Assembly: GCA_033763435.1 (NCBI GenBank) | Contig: JANRKN010000120.1 | Coordinates: 1 to 28,474 of the forward strand | Direction: 5' to 3' | Length of the DNA: 28,474 nucleotides | Source: JANRKN01 sp033763435 | GTDB lineage: Bacteria > Planctomycetota > Phycisphaerae > Phycisphaerales > UBA1924 | In this document: positions 8,839-16,464 of the stretch, piece by piece | Numbering within the stretch: position 1 is the stretch's first letter | How the letters are laid out: the number at the start of each line of letters is the position of its first letter | Position numbers and translations under genes: made by a program | Notes under the pieces: model-generated | Database searches by the model: none | Told to the model about the DNA's origin: nothing | What the model saw: only the letters and a program-made list of their open reading frames with translations

Positions 8839-9413
8839 CGCCGTCCCTCCGATCCGATGCCCCGTCGCAAAAGTGAAAACATGTGCTCGCTCAGCGCCTC
8901 GCGCGTCAGGTCCGGCGGCGGATACAGCATCGCGCCGCGCACAAAGCTCAGCACGTACTGCGCCGTCAACCGGGGGTCCGCGTCACAGATCTGTCCGCCC
9001 TTCACGCCTGACCGCAGGCACGCCTCGATCCGCTCTGACAGCACGCGCCGGGTCCGCTGAAGCTCGGGATCCTCGGGCGTCAGAGGCCCGCTGCGCATGA
9101 TGCGGTACACGCCCGGATGCCGGAAAGCAAAGTCGATCACCGCATCAAGGATGACGCGGATCTGCGCCCAGCAGTCGGGCCCGCACACACCCAGATCGTG
9201 GTCGATCCGTTCATTGACCGCCGCAAAGCCCCGGCGGATCACCGCCAGATACACGTCTTCCTTGCTGCTCCAATAGAGGTACAACGTTCCTTTGCCCACA
9301 TGCGCCCGTGCGGCCACGTCCTCCAGCCGGACCTCGTGAAACTCCTTTGTCGCAAAGAGCTCCGCGGCCGCGTCCAGAATGAGATCCTGCTTGTTCGGCG
9401 TCTGCACGGGCAA
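8835..9413 (-). CDS. TetR-family repressor of the efflux locus
   Basis: A 192-residue protein. The N-terminal helix-turn-helix spans about 8-55, with LEDVAARAHVGKGTLYLYWSSKED as the recognition part. The remaining helices form the ligand-binding and dimerisation domain. Family members leave their operator when bound by a pump substrate. The likely start is TTG at 9413, five bases after GGAGG; an in-frame GTG at 9407 is the alternative. It is the first gene of the tetR-tolC-rnd operon, and a perfect palindrome lies 30 bp upstream, so autoregulation is expected. Confidence 0.92.
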   Translation of the reverse strand: MPVQTPNKQDLILDAAAELFATKEFHEVRLEDVAARAHVGKGTLYLYWSSKEDVYLAVIRRGFAAVNERIDHDLGVCGPDCWAQIRVILDAVIDFAFRHPGVYRIMRSGPLTPEDPELQRTRRVLSERIEACLRSGVKGGQICDADPRLTAQYVLSFVRGAMLYPPPDLTREALSEHMFSLLRRGIGSEGRR

Positions 9414-9443
9414 CCAAACCTCCCGGACCGGCGAAAGATCAGA

Positions 9444-9457
9444 ACTGACCGGTCAGT
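9444..9457. promoter_or_regulatory. TetR-type operator
   Basis: A perfect 14-bp palindrome, ACTGACC|GGTCAGT, in the space between the divergent tetR and adaptor genes. It has the size and TGACCGGTCA core often seen for TetR-family operators. A single site here could repress both transcripts. Direct binding is inference. Confidence 0.7.
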
Positions 9458-9517
9458 ATTGAAGTACGCCCGATGCCCGAAGTCAGATTCACCCGGTCCG
9501 ACCGTGGAGCAGAGCCG

Positions 9518-10828
9518 ATGCCCGATGCCCGACCGACCGACCTGCCGCCTCTTTCGCGTCGCCTTCGCGCGTTTGCGTCTGTCCTCAGCGCGCTCCTCGC
9601 GTGCTCGACGTGCATCGCGCTGATCGGCTGCGAGCGAGCCCCGGCCGCCGCAGCATCCCCTCGACCCGTCGACGCCAAGCCGATCACACTGACACCGATC
9701 ATTTCGCGTGAGGCCGTTCGCCAGGTCATCATCACCGGCACGCTTTTCGGCGAGCAGGACGTTCTGGTCTCGGCCAAGGTGCCCGGGCGCGTGCGTGAAG
9801 TCCTCGCGGATCTCGGTGACGTCACCGACGCGGGCGCCCCGCTCGCGCGGATTGACCAGACCGACTACACCCTTGCCGTTGGCGAGCAGCGGGCGGCACT
9901 CTTGGCTTCGCTCGCCAAAGTTGGCCTGCCCGAGCTTCCGGACGGCACGATCGATCTCGCGCAGCTCCCAGAAGTGGCCCGCGCGACCGCCGAGGAAGCG
10001 AACGCACGCTCTCGCCTCGATCGCGCGCGTCTTCTGTACGAGCGCACGCCCCCGCTGATCAGCGAACAGGACTTTGCCGACATTCGCACGCAGTTTCAGG
10101 TCGCAGCAACCACCGCGGCCGTTGCGCGCCTGAACGCCGACGCGCAGATCGCCGACGCCCGCGTCCGCGCTTCCGCGCTCCGCACCGCCGAGCAGCGCCT
10201 CGCCGACACCACCATTACCGCCCCGCGCGAGCTGCCCTTGCGCTACCGCGTCGCGGAGCGGCGCGTTTCCGTCGGCGAGCTCGTTACTCAGGGCCAGGCC
10301 CTGTTTCGCCTGGTCGCGACCGATCGCGTCAAGTTCCGAGGCCGCGTCCCCGAGCGCTACGCGGGCCGAATCAGCCCCGGCGCACGCACCTCTCTGCGGA
10401 TCGACGCAATCCCTGAGCCGGTCCTCGCCTCCGTCACACGCGTCGCGCCTGCGGTTGACGTCGAGAGCCGCTCCTTTGAGGTGGAGATTGAGGCCGACAA
10501 CGCCTCGGGCGCCCTTAAGCCCGGCAGCTTCGCGCACGCGAGCATCGATCTCGGCGCCGAGGCAGGCGTGCGATTCGTGCCCGATGAGGCCGTCGTCACC
10601 TTCGCGGGCGTGTCGCGCGTCTATTCCGTGCGCGACGGCAAGGCGGTCGAGCATCGCGTGACGCTCGGTCCCGCAGTCCACGGTCAGCGCGAGATCCTCA
10701 CCGACGGCCGAGGCCGGACCGCGCTTGAGGGCATCGCCGAAGTCGTCGTGAGCCCCGGCAACCTGCGCGCGGGTCAACCGGTGATCACCGCCAGCCCGTC
10801 GGCCGCGTCGGCCCCGACATCGAACTAG
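9518..10828 (+). CDS. RND periplasmic adaptor (HlyD/AcrA family) lipoprotein
   Basis: A 436-residue membrane-fusion protein. The N-terminal signal ends in LIGC (Cys at about 38), a probable lipid anchor. There follow the first lipoyl half (VLVSAKVPGRVREVLADLGD), an alanine/arginine-rich helical hairpin, the second lipoyl half, the beta-barrel (VKFRGRVPERYAGRISPG) and the membrane-proximal domain (DEAVVTFAGVSRVYSVRDGKAVEHRVTLG). It bridges the RND pump and the TolC-like duct. The Met at 9518 is preferred because GGAG lies 8 nt upstream; a Met at 9473 in the same frame has no such site and would put the start next to the operator. Divergent placement from the other two pump genes is less common than a single operon. 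Confidence 0.92.
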   Translation: MPDARPTDLPPLSRRLRAFASVLSALLACSTCIALIGCERAPAAAASPRPVDAKPITLTPIISREAVRQVIITGTLFGEQDVLVSAKVPGRVREVLADLGDVTDAGAPLARIDQTDYTLAVGEQRAALLASLAKVGLPELPDGTIDLAQLPEVARATAEEANARSRLDRARLLYERTPPLISEQDFADIRTQFQVAATTAAVARLNADAQIADARVRASALRTAEQRLADTTITAPRELPLRYRVAERRVSVGELVTQGQALFRLVATDRVKFRGRVPERYAGRISPGARTSLRIDAIPEPVLASVTRVAPAVDVESRSFEVEIEADNASGALKPGSFAHASIDLGAEAGVRFVPDEAVVTFAGVSRVYSVRDGKAVEHRVTLGPAVHGQREILTDGRGRTALEGIAEVVVSPGNLRAGQPVITASPSAASAPTSN

Positions 10829-10844
10829 ACCAACCGGTCTCACT

Positions 10845-11772
10845 TCACCGTCGCGAGCCGGCAAGCGTTCGCCCCGCTCCGAGTCGGGGCGTGAGCTGCT
10901 CAATCAGCCCGCGCACGGCCGGATGCTCGGCGCGCCGCTCGACGGCGATCACGTAGTACGTCTCACGCACACCCCGAATCCACCCCACCCGCTCGACGCC
11001 GTACTGCGCTTTGACCTCGGACTCGATAGTCGCCGCCGCCGGAAAGGCCCCGAGCCCGCCCGCGCCGAAGGACTTCAGCAGCGCACGATCCTCAAACTCG
11101 CCAAGCACCACCGGCTCGAGGCGACTCACGGCAAACCATCGATCCAGCGATTCGCGCAGCGTGGTGTTCCGCGCTGGCAGAAACATCGGCGCGCCGTGCA
11201 TCGAGCGCGGAAAGCCGCGCCTCAGCGACTTGGCGAGCGAAGGCCGTGCGTAGACCGCCATGGCCGTCTCGAGCGCCGGGACGCTCAACGCCCGCACGCG
11301 CGAGCCGTCGGGGTGCGGCCGGTCAGCGATCACCAGATCCAGATGAAACAGCGCAAGCTCCGCAAAGAGCTCATCGATGCGCCACTCGCGGCACACCAGC
11401 CGAACGTTCGGATCCTCACGCAGCAAAGGCTCCAGCAAGCGCCGGACGATCGGCTTCGGCACAAAGTCTGACGTACCGACATGCAGCGCCCGCGGCTGAT
11501 CCGTGAATCGTCCTGCGATCGCATCCGGAATCTCCGCGGAGATCCGAAACATCTCATCGGCATGGCGGAACACCACCTGCCCCGCCTCGGTCAGCTCGAT
11601 CGAGCGCCCACGCCGGACGAGCAGCGACGCGCTGAGCTGCTCCTCAAGCGCACGGATTTGGGCGCTGACTGTCGGCTGCTTCAGCCCAAGCTCGCGCGCC
11701 GCCTTGCGTCACGTTGCGATGTCGCGCCGCGAGCCAGAAGTAGTACAGATGATTGTAATTCAGCGCCTTCAT
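10845..11772 (-). pseudogene. LysR-family regulator, NhaR-like, frameshifted in the HTH
   Basis: Reading leftward from the ATG at 11772 gives MKALNYNHLYYFWLAARHRNVTQ, which matches the characteristic NhaR opening. The family pattern then resumes one frame over as AARELGLKQPTVSAQIRALE, followed by the LysR dimerisation helix and the substrate-binding domain to 10845. The switch is explained exactly by one extra G in the GG at 11702-11703; in the downstream frame an in-frame TGA lies just before the join. Restored length is about 309 residues. NhaR in E. coli activates a Na+/H+ antiporter; here the target is unknown. As written the gene gives no full regulator. Sequencing error and true pseudogene are both possible. 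Confidence 0.82.
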
Positions 11773-11942
11773 GGGCGCGAGTCTACCGCGCGGGCCATCT
11801 CGATACAGCTGGTCTGAGCCAAGGTCTGATCTATTCGCCTTGGGATCGGCGACGGGCTATGCCTTGGCGGCGATCCACCAAACAGCCCGACGGGGCACTG
11901 GAATTCACCGTACCCCACCACTCACACGCAGGAGCCCGGCGC

Positions 11943-13778
11943 ATGGAGTCCTGGAGCTGGTTCACTCTGGTGCCGCTTGCCGAAGCACTTGCTGACGAGC
12001 TCCGGCGCACCACCTCCGACGCCTCCGCGCCCGTCGCGCCCGAACTCCTGCAGCGCGCCGCAGCCGCCCCCGTACTCCTGGTCGCCTCGGACTTCGACGG
12101 CACCCTCGCCCCGATCGTCGAACGCCCCGAGCTTGCTCAGATGCATCCGCGCGCCCACGCTGCGCTCTCCCGCCTCAGCGGGCTCTGGCACACCCACGTG
12201 GCCATCGTCTCCGGCCGCGGCCTAGCCGACCTCCGCTCGCGCCTTGGCGAGCCCGAGCGCTGGGAGCTCTCCGGGAGTCACGGCGCCGAAATCGCCGGCG
12301 ACGCTGAGCGCCCCGTGCCCGCCCCAAACCGCGAGCAGCTCGATTCGCTCGCCCGCGAGCTGACTTCGCTCGTCAGTACACACACCCGCTGCCGCATCGA
12401 GCACAAGCCCCGCGGCCTCGCGCTCCACTACCGCGGCGCTCCCGACGCAGAGGCCCGCGCCGCCCTCGAGGCTGTCGCGTCCATCGCGCCCCGCTTCCCG
12501 CTCCTCACGCTTCGGCACGGCTCGATGGTCGTCGAGTTCCTCGCCGACACCATCAGCAAAGCCGACGGCCTGCGCCGACTGCGCCACCGCACAGGTGCCT
12601 CACTCGTTGTGTTTCTGGGCGATGACGTCACCGACGAGCACGCCTTTCACGCCCTGCTGCCCTCGGACCTGGGCGTGAAGGTCGGCGCCGGAGACACCCG
12701 AGCTCCGGTGCGCGTCGAGGGCGTCGAACACGTCGCCCTTCTGCTCGAGACTCTCGCCGACGCGCGCGAGGGCTGGCTCCGCACCCGCGCGCTGACACCC
12801 ATCAACGCTTATGCCGTGCTCTCCGATCAGCGCACACTGGCCCTCGTGAGTCCAGCGGGATGCATCGGTTGGCTCTGCGTGCCAAGGCTTGATTCCCCGC
12901 CGATCTTCGCTGAAATTCTTGGCGGGCCTGAAGCCGGCTCGTTCGATGTCGCACCTGTGGAGGCAGACTCGGAGCCGCCCGTGCAAAGCTGGGAGGACGG
13001 CTCGCTGATCCTCCGTACCCGCTGGGGGACGATGACGGTCACAGACTATCTCGATAGCGGCTCGGGCCGCGCATTCCAGCGCGCAGGCCGGTCCGATCTC
13101 ATCCGCGTGATCGAGGGCACGGGCCGCTGCCGAATCCGCTTTGCACCAAGGTTGGATTTCGGCCGGACACCAACGCGCCTGAGCGTGCGCGACCAGGGGC
13201 TTGAGGTCGAAGGCGGCGCAGACCCGATGCTGCTCTACGCCCCGGGCGTGAGCTGGCAGATCCGCGAACAAGGCCCGCACCACAGCGCCGAAGCCGAGTT
13301 CGAGCTCACGCATCAGCCGATCGTGCTCGAGCTGCGCGCGGGGTCATCCAACGACCGGCCCCACCTTCACGCGGAGCCCCTCCGCCGCGAGGCCACGCGG
13401 CGAACCTGGTCCGCATGGTGCCGAACGCTGGCACTCCCTGCCGTCGCGCCGGATCACGTCCGTCGCAGCGCGCTCCTTCTCCGCGCGTTGATCTACGGCC
13501 CCACCGGCGCCATCGCCGCCGCGGCAACCACCAGCCTCCCCGAACACCTCGGCGGTCAGCGCAACTCGGACTATCGCTACTGCTGGCCTCGGCGACGTAC
13601 CCATCGGCGTCGGCGTCGACCGCATCGACTACACCAAAGGCATTGCCGAGCGCTTCCGCGCGATCGAGCGCTTCTTCGAGCGCTGCCCGCAGCATCGCGG
13701 CAAGTTCTCATTCGTCCAGCTCGGCGCGCCCAGCCGCACCCACATTCCTCGCTACCGCGACCTCGTCACCGAGCTTGA
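11943..13778 (+). CDS. otsB: Trehalose-6-phosphate phosphatase fused to a truncated GH15 region
   Basis: Residues 45-275 are a HAD-superfamily trehalose phosphatase: DFDGT (50-54, catalytic Asp50 and Asp52), SGRG (90-93), GSHGAEI (111-117), KADGL (206-210) and LGDDVTDEHAF (225-235). Residues 285-550 match the N-terminal beta domain of GH15 glucoamylase/trehalase-like proteins (AVLSDQRTLALVSPAGCIGWLC, LDSPPIFAEILGG) up to NSDYRYCWPR, where the catalytic (alpha/alpha)6 barrel should begin. After codon 550 the frame continues for about 61 arginine/histidine-rich residues that are out-of-frame otsA sequence. The start at 11943 has AGGAG 8 nt upstream. The phosphatase part is intact and would dephosphorylate trehalose-6-phosphate; the GH15 part cannot be active. 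Confidence 0.85.
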   Translation: MESWSWFTLVPLAEALADELRRTTSDASAPVAPELLQRAAAAPVLLVASDFDGTLAPIVERPELAQMHPRAHAALSRLSGLWHTHVAIVSGRGLADLRSRLGEPERWELSGSHGAEIAGDAERPVPAPNREQLDSLARELTSLVSTHTRCRIEHKPRGLALHYRGAPDAEARAALEAVASIAPRFPLLTLRHGSMVVEFLADTISKADGLRRLRHRTGASLVVFLGDDVTDEHAFHALLPSDLGVKVGAGDTRAPVRVEGVEHVALLLETLADAREGWLRTRALTPINAYAVLSDQRTLALVSPAGCIGWLCVPRLDSPPIFAEILGGPEAGSFDVAPVEADSEPPVQSWEDGSLILRTRWGTMTVTDYLDSGSGRAFQRAGRSDLIRVIEGTGRCRIRFAPRLDFGRTPTRLSVRDQGLEVEGGADPMLLYAPGVSWQIREQGPHHSAEAEFELTHQPIVLELRAGSSNDRPHLHAEPLRREATRRTWSAWCRTLALPAVAPDHVRRSALLLRALIYGPTGAIAAAATTSLPEHLGGQRNSDYRYCWPRRRTHRRRRRPHRLHQRHCRALPRDRALLRALPAASRQVLIRPARRAQPHPHSSLPRPRHRA

Positions 13779-14298
13779 AACCCTGGCCGACGCGATCAAC
13801 TGGAAGTTCAAGGCCGACAACGCCGGCTGGAAACCCATCCACTTTCTCGTGGCCCATCACGACGGCCCCACCGTCCACGCCTTCCTCAAGATGGCCTCTG
13901 TCTGCGTCGTCAGCTCGCTGCACGACGGCATGAACCTGGTTTCCAAAGAGTTTGTCGCCGCGCAGGGCGAGCCCGACGACGCGGGCCAGACCGGCGCGGG
14001 CGTGCTGGTGCTTTCTGAGTTCGCAGGAGCTGCGCGGGACCTCTCCGAAGCCCTGATCGTGAACCCCTACGACACCGAGGAATTCGCCGAGGCACTCCGC
14101 CGCGCGGTAGAGATGCCCCTGAACGAGCGCCGCGAGCGGCTGACCGCCATGTACCAGCAGGTCTGCGAGAACAACATCTACCGCTGGGCCGCTGACTTCC
14201 TCACCGCCCTGACTCAATCCCGAGGCCGGACCGAGCCCCCCACCGTCGTCGTGACGCCCCACGGCCGCGCAAACGCCGCTCGGCCCACCAACCCCTGA
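13588..14298 (+). pseudogene. otsA: Trehalose-6-phosphate synthase, C-terminal half only
   Basis: In the frame starting LGDVPIGVGVDRIDYTKG this 236-residue stretch is the C-terminal GT-B domain of a GT20 trehalose-6-phosphate synthase: GVDRIDYTKGI, the nucleotide-sugar loop SLHDGMNLVSKEFVAAQ, LVLSEFAGAA and VNPYDTEEFAEAL. A normal OtsA has about 460-500 residues, so roughly 230-260 N-terminal residues, including the glucose-6-phosphate-binding half, are missing. The segment directly abuts the interrupted GH15 sequence in a different frame, with no start codon or ribosome-binding site of its own at the junction. As written it encodes no functional synthase. Confidence 0.87.
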
Positions 14299-14319
14299 CC
14301 GCACCACGCTCCGCTCGCC

Positions 14320-15290
14320 ATGCTCATCCACACCCTGCAGTTCCTTAGCGGCCTTGCGCTGCTTCTTGTCGGCGGGCGCCTGCTCGTCTCGGCTTCTGTC
14401 GACACCGCGCGAAGGCTGAGCGTCTCGCCGCTAGTCGTCGGGCTCACACTCGTCGCCTGGGGCACGAGCGCTCCCGAACTCGCGCTCAATCTCGTCTCCG
14501 CAACCAAAGGTCGGGGCGACCTTGCGCTGGGCAATGTCGTTGGCGCGAACATCTGCAACATTGCGCTGGTGCTCGGCCTCTGCGCGCTCATCAGACCGCT
14601 GATCGTTCAGGCCCGCCTCATTCGCGTCGAGATCGGGCTCAATGCCGCAATCCTCGTCGCGCTTGCGGGCCTGGGGCTTGCGGGCCCCTTCAGCCGCCTC
14701 CACGCCGGACTGATGCTCGGCATCTTTGTCGCGTACAGCCTCTGGACGATCATCTCGGCGATGCGCCAAGCCCGCGACGAGCCCCAGGCGACGATCGGCG
14801 ATGATCCCGGCGTCGCTGCCCGCCCGATGGGCTGGCCGATGATCGCCGCATGCTTCGCGGGCGGTCTGGCGCTCCTCTCCTTCGGCGGGTCCTTCGCGAG
14901 CGACGGCGCGTCCGGAGCTGCCATCGCTCTAGGCATCCCCGCAGCGATCGTCGGCGTCACCATCGTCTCCATCGGTACGACACTGCCCGAAATGGTCACG
15001 GGCGTTCTGGCCGTACGCAAAGGACAGACCGACCTCGCCATGGGCAATGCGCTGGGGTCATGCATCTTCAACGCCGGCGCGATCTTCGGCATCGCGGGCC
15101 TCATCGCCCCCCCCCCGCCGCCGACACGTCACTCACCCTCCCGCTCGCCTTCATGGGCCTGCTCGCCATCGCCCTTGTTCCGATCAGCCGGACCTTCGGC
15201 CGGACCGTCTCACGCCTCGAAGGCGCGCTGCTGCTGGCCTCCTACGTCGCCTTCCTCGCGCTGTCAGTCACGGTGCTTCCGCGCGACTGA
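14320..15290 (+). pseudogene. Na+/Ca2+ exchanger (CaCA family, YrbG-like), frameshifted at a C10 run
   Basis: The first frame gives about 265 residues of a CaCA exchanger with both alpha repeats: TLVAWGTSAPELALNLVSATKGRGDLALGNVVGANICNI and TIVSIGTTLPEMVTGVLAVRKGQTDLAMGNALGSCIFN, each with the conserved acidic residue in GT(S/T)xPE. At the run of ten C (15107-15116) the frame is lost; the remaining two helices (AADTSLTLPLAFMGLLAIALVPISR to LSVTVLPRD) continue in another frame to 15290. Eight or eleven C residues would restore a 322- or 323-residue protein, the usual YrbG length. It lies 21 bp after the otsA fragment. It would exchange cations across the inner membrane. Confidence 0.85.
15107..15116. 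repeat. C10 homopolymer inside the exchanger gene
   Basis: Ten consecutive C residues, at the exact point where the exchanger reading frame changes. It may be a sequencing or assembly length error or a slippage-prone tract. Confidence 0.95.
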
Positions 15291-15394
15291 GTCCACGCCC
15301 GCAAGGCCTCGACGTCGACAGAACGGGCCCTTTGCGCTCCGTCGTCAGCCCCGCCAGCAGCGCCACGTCAACCGTCCACTCGACCAGCGTGCGG

Positions 15395-15421
15395 CCGCAA
15401 CTGACCACTTCTGAGTTGCGG
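15395..15421 (-). terminator. Stem-loop after the XRE gene
   Basis: CCGCAACT (15395-15402) pairs perfectly with AGTTGCGG (15414-15421) around an 11-nt loop, 12 bp beyond the stop of the leftward XRE gene. No T-tract follows, so it is a candidate only. Confidence 0.4.
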
Positions 15422-15433
15422 ATGAGCACTCGC

Positions 15434-15658
15434 TCACCGCCCGCCGAACGTGCACACAAACACCCGATCGATCGGCGTCCCCAGCGCCCGTGCGATCCGG
15501 AACGCCACTTCCAGGGATGGCGCGTACTTCGATGTTTCAATCGCGTTGATCGTCTGGCGGCTTACCCCCACGCGGTCGGCCAGGTCCTGCTGCGTGAGCC
15601 CGGCAGGGCCGCGCAACTCCTTGATCCGATTCTCGATCTCCATTCGCTCCAGTCTCAT
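15434..15658 (-). CDS. Small XRE-family (Cro/CI HTH) repressor
   Basis: A 74-residue single-domain HTH protein. LTQQDLADRVGVSRQTINAIETSKYAPSLEVAFRIARALG is a standard HTH_3 motif covering about residues 20-60, similar to small YgzD-like regulators. The start may be Met1 (15658) or Met6 (15643); a G-rich stretch lies upstream of the first. It follows the membrane-protein gene by three bases, so the two form an operon. Tandem inverted repeats cover the promoter upstream of the pair and are the probable operator, giving autoregulation. Confidence 0.88.
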   Translation of the reverse strand: MRLERMEIENRIKELRGPAGLTQQDLADRVGVSRQTINAIETSKYAPSLEVAFRIARALGTPIDRVFVCTFGGR

Positions 15659-15661
15659 CGC

Positions 15662-16081
15662 TCACCCCCCCCAGCGGTACGCGACCAACCGAAGCACCAG
15701 CCCAACGACCTCCGCGAGCGCCAGCGCCAGCAGCAGCACGTTCGCCGTCCAGACGCTCTCGACGCCCAGCGCCATCGCCGTCACTGCGCCCAGCACCCCC
15801 GCGACGTTGATCCACGACGAGCGATACTCCGACCGCCACGAGATCACGCGGTCGCGCTCATCGCTCGGTTCGGGCCTGGGCCCGATCGCTGCGAGCGCGT
15901 GCCCGACGACCAGCAGCACGACCATCGCGACGACTGCCGCGATAGAAAGCCCCGCAAACGCACTCATCTCGCGCTCGCCCGCAAGCAAAAGCCGGCCAGC
16001 GAACACGAAGTACGCCCCCAGCCCCACGAGCAGCGACGCGAGCTGAACCCACACGCTCTTTTCCTGATACGACGCGTTCAT
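15662..16081 (-). CDS. Four-helix membrane protein paired with XRE regulator
   Basis: A 139-residue protein with four hydrophobic segments: about 11-28 (VQLASLLVGLGAYFVFAG), 40-64, 88-105 and 110-130. A charged loop, RPEPSDERDRVISWRSEYRSS, joins the second and third. No catalytic motif is visible. It resembles the small membrane proteins often encoded next to small HTH regulators (DUF2178-like), but that family call is tentative. The Met at 16081 is used because residues further upstream in the open frame cover the operator region and look non-coding. Function unknown. Confidence 0.72.
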   Translation of the reverse strand: MNASYQEKSVWVQLASLLVGLGAYFVFAGRLLLAGEREMSAFAGLSIAAVVAMVVLLVVGHALAAIGPRPEPSDERDRVISWRSEYRSSWINVAGVLGAVTAMALGVESVWTANVLLLALALAEVVGLVLRLVAYRWGG

Positions 16082-16125
16082 GACGAGTCCCTCCTTCCGC
16101 CCGGGCCCGAACGGCCTGGACGCTT

Positions 16126-16143
16126 TGTCAAGTTTACCTGACA
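16126..16143. promoter_or_regulatory. Operator copy 1 for the XRE operon
   Basis: TGTCAAG, 4-bp spacer TTTA, CCTGACA: an 18-bp inverted repeat with one mismatch between arms. It covers the -10 element TAAACT of the leftward promoter (minus strand, 16131-16136). Confidence 0.72.
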
Positions 16144-16158
16144 TCGTGTGCGTGTCAA
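16131..16158 (-). promoter_or_regulatory. Sigma70-type promoter of the membrane protein/XRE operon
   Basis: On the minus strand a perfect -35 TTGACA (16153-16158) is followed after 16 bp by TAAACT (16131-16136), a 4/6 match to TATAAT. Transcription would begin about 40 bp before the ATG at 16081. Both elements lie inside the two inverted repeats. Confidence 0.65.
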
Positions 16159-16170
16159 GCCTACTTGACA
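16153..16170. promoter_or_regulatory. Operator copy 2 for the XRE operon
   Basis: TGTCAAG, spacer CCTA, CTTGACA: a perfect 7-4-7 inverted repeat. It covers the -35 element and is centred 27 bp from copy 1. The spacing suggests two repressor dimers bound side by side. Confidence 0.75.
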
Positions 16171-16194
16171 CCCCCTGCGCCCCCAAAACGACCA

Positions 16195-16219
16195 CGGCCC
16201 GGGCTGTGGACCCGGGCCG
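16195..16219. other. GC-rich hairpin between divergent genes
   Basis: CGGCCCGGG (16195-16203) pairs perfectly with CCCGGGCCG (16211-16219) around a 7-nt loop. On the minus strand a TTTT lies a few bases past the stem, so a terminator is possible; no leftward gene ends immediately before it. Apart from this and the operators, 16171-16464 shows no supported gene. Confidence 0.4.
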
Positions 16220-16464
16220 AGGCCGCCGAAGCCAGAGATTCGATCGTTCTCGATGCCCCATCCCGACGGGACGCCGACGAACCAGCGCGCTCCGCCTCGG
16301 CCGCTCCCCCGCCCACACTCCCGGGCTCACACGGCCCAGCTCGGACGCCAGCGAGAAGGCAAACGCCGGCCCCTCCGAGAGACTGGAGATTGTCAACAAC
16401 TTCACGCCGATGACAACATCCCAAAGATGGGATGCCCGTCCCGCGCGGCTTAAGGTTGCCCCGC

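Noticed and set aside
10830..10845. Second TetR operator or terminator after the adaptor gene (AGACC-N4-GGTCT)
   Set aside because: Only 5-bp arms with a 4-base spacer and no match to the ACTGACCGGTCAGT site. Too weak to call.
16165..16413. Small open frame between the XRE operon and the LuxR gene
   Set aside because: Its sequence covers the operator edge and a hairpin, is proline/arginine-rich, and has no ribosome-binding site.
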